62,272 nt of DNA from Paenibacillus catalpae (lineage in GTDB: Bacteria > Bacillota > Bacilli > Paenibacillales > Paenibacillaceae): the NCBI RefSeq assembly GCF_900112695.1, contig NZ_FOMT01000010.1, positions 1 through 62,272 of the forward strand, written 5' to 3'. Of the stretch, positions 58,751 to 62,272 are shown one piece after another; positions within the stretch are counted from its first letter, which is position 1, and the number at the start of each line of letters is the position of its first letter. Both the position numbers and the translations under genes were made by a program. Under the pieces are notes generated by a model, which saw only the letters and a program-made list of their open reading frames with translations, did no database searches and was not told the origin of the DNA.

Positions 58751-60208
58751 TTACAGCGAGTAGTTTGGAGCTTCTTTTGTAATTTGAACGTCATGCGGAT
58801 GGCTCTCGCGAAGACCAGAGCCAGTGATCCGGATGAATTGCGTATCGTTACGCAGTTCATCCAGATTTTTTGTACCGCAATAGCCCATACCCGAACGAAG
58901 ACCACCAAGCAATTGATGAACCGTATCAGCAAGAGGACCTTTGAACGGAACGCGTCCTTCAATACCTTCCGGAACAAGCTTGCTCTCGTTCTCTTGGAAG
59001 TAACGGTCTTTACTGCCTTCTTTCATCGCGCCAAGCGAACCCATGCCGCGGTATACTTTAAAGCTGCGGCCTTGGAAAATTTCCGTTTCGCCAGGGCTTT
59101 CAGCTGTACCAGCAAACAAGCTGCCGATCATAATCGCGCTTGCGCCTGCAGCAATAGCTTTTGTAATGTCGCCGGAATACTTGATGCCGCCGTCAGCAAT
59201 GACCGGTACATTGTATTCACGGGCTACAGTAGCGCAATCATAGATTGCGGTAATTTGCGGTACACCGATACCTGCGATAACGCGTGTTGTACAGATCGAA
59301 CCAGGACCGATACCAACCTTGATCACCGATGCGCCTGCTTCAATCAGGTCGCGAGTCGCTTCGCCTGTTGCAACGTTACCCGCGATAATCGTCAAATCCG
59401 GGTATTTTGCACGCAGCTTGCTAACCGCATCAAGAATATTAATATGATGGCCATGCGCCGAGTCAACAACCAGAACGTCGATGCCAGCTTGTACAAGTGC
59501 GTCCGCACGGTCAACTGTATCTTTGCCGATACCCACCGCAGCGCCGCAAAGAAGGCGTCCATGCTTGTCTTTTGCCGCATTAGGGAATTGGATCGCTTTT
59601 TCAATATCTTTAATCGTAATGAGACCTTTAAGCGTGTTGTTCTCGTCAACAAGTGGAAGCTTCTCGATTTTGTGCTTTTGAAGAATACCTTCAGCTTCTT
59701 GCAAAGTCGTTCCGACAGGTGCTGTTACGAGATCCGCATGTGTCATCACTTCGTGAATTTTGATCGAATAATCATGAACAAAACGAAGGTCGCGGTTTGT
59801 CAGGATACCAACCAGCTTCTGTTCGTTGTCAACGATCGGCACACCGGAAATACGGTATTTGCCCATCAGCTCTTCAGCATCATAAACATGATGATCAGGC
59901 GTCAACGAGAATGGATTAGTAATAACGCCGCTCTCCGAACGTTTAACACGATCGACTTCTTCTGCTTGTTGCGCTACCGACATATTTTTATGAATGATAC
60001 CGATACCGCCCTCACGAGCTATAGCAATCGCCAAAGCCGATTCCGTAACAGTGTCCATCCCTGCGCTGATCAGCGGAATGTTCAGTTTGATGCCTTCGCT
60101 GAGTTTTGTAGATACGTCCGATTCACGAGGCAACACAACAGATTTCCGCGGTACGAGCAGTACATCATCGAATGTCAGGCCTTCTTTGGCGAATTTCGTT
60201 TCCCACAC
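58751..60208 (-). CDS. guaB: Inosine-5'-monophosphate dehydrogenase
   Basis: GuaB catalyses the NAD-dependent step from IMP to XMP in guanine nucleotide synthesis. The 485-residue protein shows the barrel with GAGMDTVTESALAIAIAREGG-type start, two CBS domains (about 95-210) and the catalytic cysteine in GIGPGSICTTRVIAGIG (near 305). The flap arginine-tyrosine motif is KVYRGMGSLGAM. Its end EAPNYSL is typical. Start ATG at 60208. The promoter lies 49 nt upstream. Confidence 0.97.
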   Translation of the reverse strand: MWETKFAKEGLTFDDVLLVPRKSVVLPRESDVSTKLSEGIKLNIPLISAGMDTVTESALAIAIAREGGIGIIHKNMSVAQQAEEVDRVKRSESGVITNPFSLTPDHHVYDAEELMGKYRISGVPIVDNEQKLVGILTNRDLRFVHDYSIKIHEVMTHADLVTAPVGTTLQEAEGILQKHKIEKLPLVDENNTLKGLITIKDIEKAIQFPNAAKDKHGRLLCGAAVGIGKDTVDRADALVQAGIDVLVVDSAHGHHINILDAVSKLRAKYPDLTIIAGNVATGEATRDLIEAGASVIKVGIGPGSICTTRVIAGIGVPQITAIYDCATVAREYNVPVIADGGIKYSGDITKAIAAGASAIMIGSLFAGTAESPGETEIFQGRSFKVYRGMGSLGAMKEGSKDRYFQENESKLVPEGIEGRVPFKGPLADTVHQLLGGLRSGMGYCGTKNLDELRNDTQFIRITGSGLRESHPHDVQITKEAPNYSL

Positions 60209-60256
60209 GAGTAAGTTCCTCCCTTAATTTTGATACCTCTCACGCATATTATTGCA

Positions 60257-60285
60257 ATATTATCAGAGGGGGTAGGGGCTGTCAA
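60257..60285 (-). promoter_or_regulatory. guaB promoter
   Basis: On the minus strand TTGACA (60280-60285) and TAATAT (60257-60262) are 17 nt apart. This is a near-consensus sigma-A promoter 49 nt upstream of the guaB start. Confidence 0.75.
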
Positions 60286-60374
60286 GGATGTTAGGTTTAT
60301 GCGTGGAACGGTTCCCTTTTGCAGGAAAGTAAGCCTTTTAACACCCAGCAATAGGCAGTCTCGATGTCAGCGCT

Positions 60375-61565
60375 TTAGAAAAAGTCAGGAAGAAACGTAG
60401 TCCGAGCCGGGATTCGACTCTCCAACTTCTCCACCAGATGGCTTTGCCCCTGGATTTGTCCATAACGAAGCAGCTCTGTCGGACGCTTATACCCTGTAAG
60501 CATTGCCGCCAATGCTCCAATTCCTGTCCGGATTTGTTCCCCGTTAGTCTCTCCCGATAATCGCTGTACATTCGCGCTTCCGTCTGCGGCAATACGTACT
60601 TGCAGTAACCCTTCATTCCACGGGGCATGCTCATCTTGAATATCCAGTACAAAACCGGTCTCGGCCTCATCGCTGCCTGCCTCAAACGGGTACTCTCTAA
60701 GGAATGACTCCGCATCAACGATCCGTGCCATGAAATACGGTTCAATCTCCTGTTTGATCCGTGGATTAGCAAGCAGATAAGCAAGGCCATCATCAGCAGC
60801 TACCTTGATCTCCAGCCGGTCTATCATGGAATCATGCTGCGCCAGGAAGGACCATAAGGCGCTGCGCGCTTCTTCTGTCAGATCAATAAATTCATGAACA
60901 AACAGCTCTCTGTTCTTCACCTCATAGATCACATACCCTTGGGCTACACCAGTTGTATCGAAAAAGACAACCGTTTGTCCCTTCTTACGCGAAGCGATCC
61001 GGTAATTCCACCAGGCTTCCGCACGGTCCAATGCGCCATTTACCCGTTTGGCATACGCGTTATATAACGGATTAAGCAGTCCATAATTCAACTCTACTCG
61101 CTTAATCGTTCCACTGTACGGAGTTCTTGCAGGCAGCAGGCTCGTGTCGATCCGATATGTCTTTAGATCCGTATAGACTTCCCAGCCAAACTTCCGGTAA
61201 AACCCAATCGAGAAAGGATGGAGAAATGATAACGTCTGCCCTTTTTCTTTCATTTGCTCAAGAGAGTGTTGAAGCAGCTCAGCAACAAGACCCTGACGTC
61301 TATATTCCGGCCAGGTAGATACACCGGCAACGCCGCCCATCGCAAATCGTTTGCCGTTAATATAAGTATGGAGATCAAGAACCGCTAACTGTGCCGCAAG
61401 CTTGCCATCCAAAAATATTCCCCAGCGATCTGTTTCCTCATGTTCAAACCGTTCCCGTGACTCGGCCAGCTTAGCAGCCGGAATTTCATATTGAAAAGCG
61501 AATTGACTCAGTTCAATCATATCCTCAAATTGCTCCATCGTAAGCAAACGTGTGTCCTTCGTCAT
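60375..61565 (-). CDS. GNAT acetyltransferase, Eis-like
   Basis: The 396-residue protein has a GNAT domain with the acetyl-CoA loop STWPEYRRQGLVAELLQHSL (near 85-104), a second GNAT-like module, and a C-terminal sterol-carrier-like domain (about 300-396, GIGALAAMLTGYKRPTEL). This is the Eis-type layout, found in aminoglycoside or protein acetyltransferases. The start at 61565 follows GAGAGGAGTTTGGTG; two codons upstream a TTG would also be possible. It takes the place of yaaC between the rRNA operon and guaB in B. subtilis. Confidence 0.8.
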   Translation of the reverse strand: MTKDTRLLTMEQFEDMIELSQFAFQYEIPAAKLAESRERFEHEETDRWGIFLDGKLAAQLAVLDLHTYINGKRFAMGGVAGVSTWPEYRRQGLVAELLQHSLEQMKEKGQTLSFLHPFSIGFYRKFGWEVYTDLKTYRIDTSLLPARTPYSGTIKRVELNYGLLNPLYNAYAKRVNGALDRAEAWWNYRIASRKKGQTVVFFDTTGVAQGYVIYEVKNRELFVHEFIDLTEEARSALWSFLAQHDSMIDRLEIKVAADDGLAYLLANPRIKQEIEPYFMARIVDAESFLREYPFEAGSDEAETGFVLDIQDEHAPWNEGLLQVRIAADGSANVQRLSGETNGEQIRTGIGALAAMLTGYKRPTELLRYGQIQGQSHLVEKLESRIPARTTFLPDFF

Positions 61566-61651
61566 CACCAAACTCCTCTCGAATTAACTAGTAAATATTC
61601 ACATTATTACATAGCGAGACGAGACAGAGCAATGCAAGAAACAGACAAAAC

Positions 61652-61680
61652 AAAAAAACCTGCCGCAATCATGCGACAGG
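61652..61680 (-). terminator. rRNA operon terminator
   Basis: CCTGTCGCA and TGCGGCAGG pair around a TGAT loop, followed by seven T on the minus strand. It lies right after the 5S gene. Confidence 0.9.
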
Positions 61681-61688
61681 CTCTTCGT

Positions 61689-61805
61689 GCTTGGCGACGT
61701 CCTACTCTCCCAGGACCCTGCGGTCCAAGTACCATTGGCGCTGGAGGGCTTAACGGTCGTGTTCGGTATGGGAACGCGTGGTTCCCCTCCGCCATCGCCA
61801 CCAAA
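61689..61805 (-). rRNA. rrf: 5S ribosomal RNA
   Basis: The minus strand reads TTGGTGGCGATGGCGGAGGGG at the 5' end, ACCGAACACGACCG in the centre and GGGAGAGTAGGACGTCGCCAAGC at the 3' end. The two ends pair. Length is about 117 nt. Confidence 0.97.
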
Positions 61806-61943
61806 CGTAAGGCGTTATTTGCGCCTTGAAAACTGGATGCGAAAGTTTGAATTCCTTAAGTTTTTCCGGATTTTATACCGGGGTCCCCGCAAAGTACTCG
61901 GAATAATCCTCGTAGCGTTTGCTTCACTTTGTGGGGTGAATTT

Positions 61944-62272
<329 letters not shown>

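Overview
The window is chromosomal DNA of a spore-forming Firmicute, most likely a Paenibacillus or close relative (inference from gene content, gene order, frequent TTG/GTG starts and about 50% GC). It runs between two rRNA operons: the 5' end of a 16S gene lies at the left edge and a 23S 3' end plus 5S gene at the right edge, all on the minus strand. Read on the minus strand from right to left, it begins with the origin-proximal order known from Bacillus (rRNA operon, guaB, dacA, pdxS, pdxT, serS, tRNA-Ser) and ends with SRP RNA, dnaX, ebfC, recR, yaaL, bofA, rRNA operon.

Between these two blocks lie about 49 kb that are not there in Bacillus subtilis. From the left: rpmE, a radical SAM gene, rho, murA, spo0F, pyrG, rpoE (4.6-12.9 kb); a subtilisin-like protease; argS-ywiB, a DNA glycosylase, speE and pbpG (15-21 kb); the menaquinol oxidase operon qoxABCD and a cyclophilin lipoprotein (21.7-26.6 kb); an ECF sigma/anti-sigma operon with two membrane proteins, ywhD and an M1 peptidase (26.7-33.4 kb); a c-di-AMP riboswitch with an NlpC/P60 hydrolase; an MFS transporter, a YkuI-like EAL protein and motAB (34-39.6 kb); rluF, a PAS sensor kinase, tadA, a Spo0E-like phosphatase and tRNA-Arg (39.7-44.3 kb); then an accessory stretch with a disrupted tyrosine phosphatase gene, DinB, MetNI, a glycosyltransferase, a nucleotide-sugar dehydrogenase, a NucB-like nuclease, a DsbA-like protein and a small spore-protein operon (44.4-53.9 kb). 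Many genes of the inserted part sit near the 3.8-3.9 Mb region of B. subtilis, so the window joins two ancestral synteny blocks.

Sporulation recurs: Spo0F with a sigma-H-like promoter, a PAS histidine kinase, a Spo0E-like phosphatase with Spo0A boxes upstream, BofA, PbpG and an SspP operon with sigma-G-like promoters, and a Spo0A box between the motA promoter and start. Two clusters of DnaA boxes lie at 43.1 kb and 53.9 kb. Small features added by reading the sequence directly include sspP, a 59-residue gene, the broken phosphatase gene, both tRNAs, SRP RNA, the riboswitch, the pyrG leader and two families of intergenic repeats. No prophage, insertion sequence or CRISPR array was seen.
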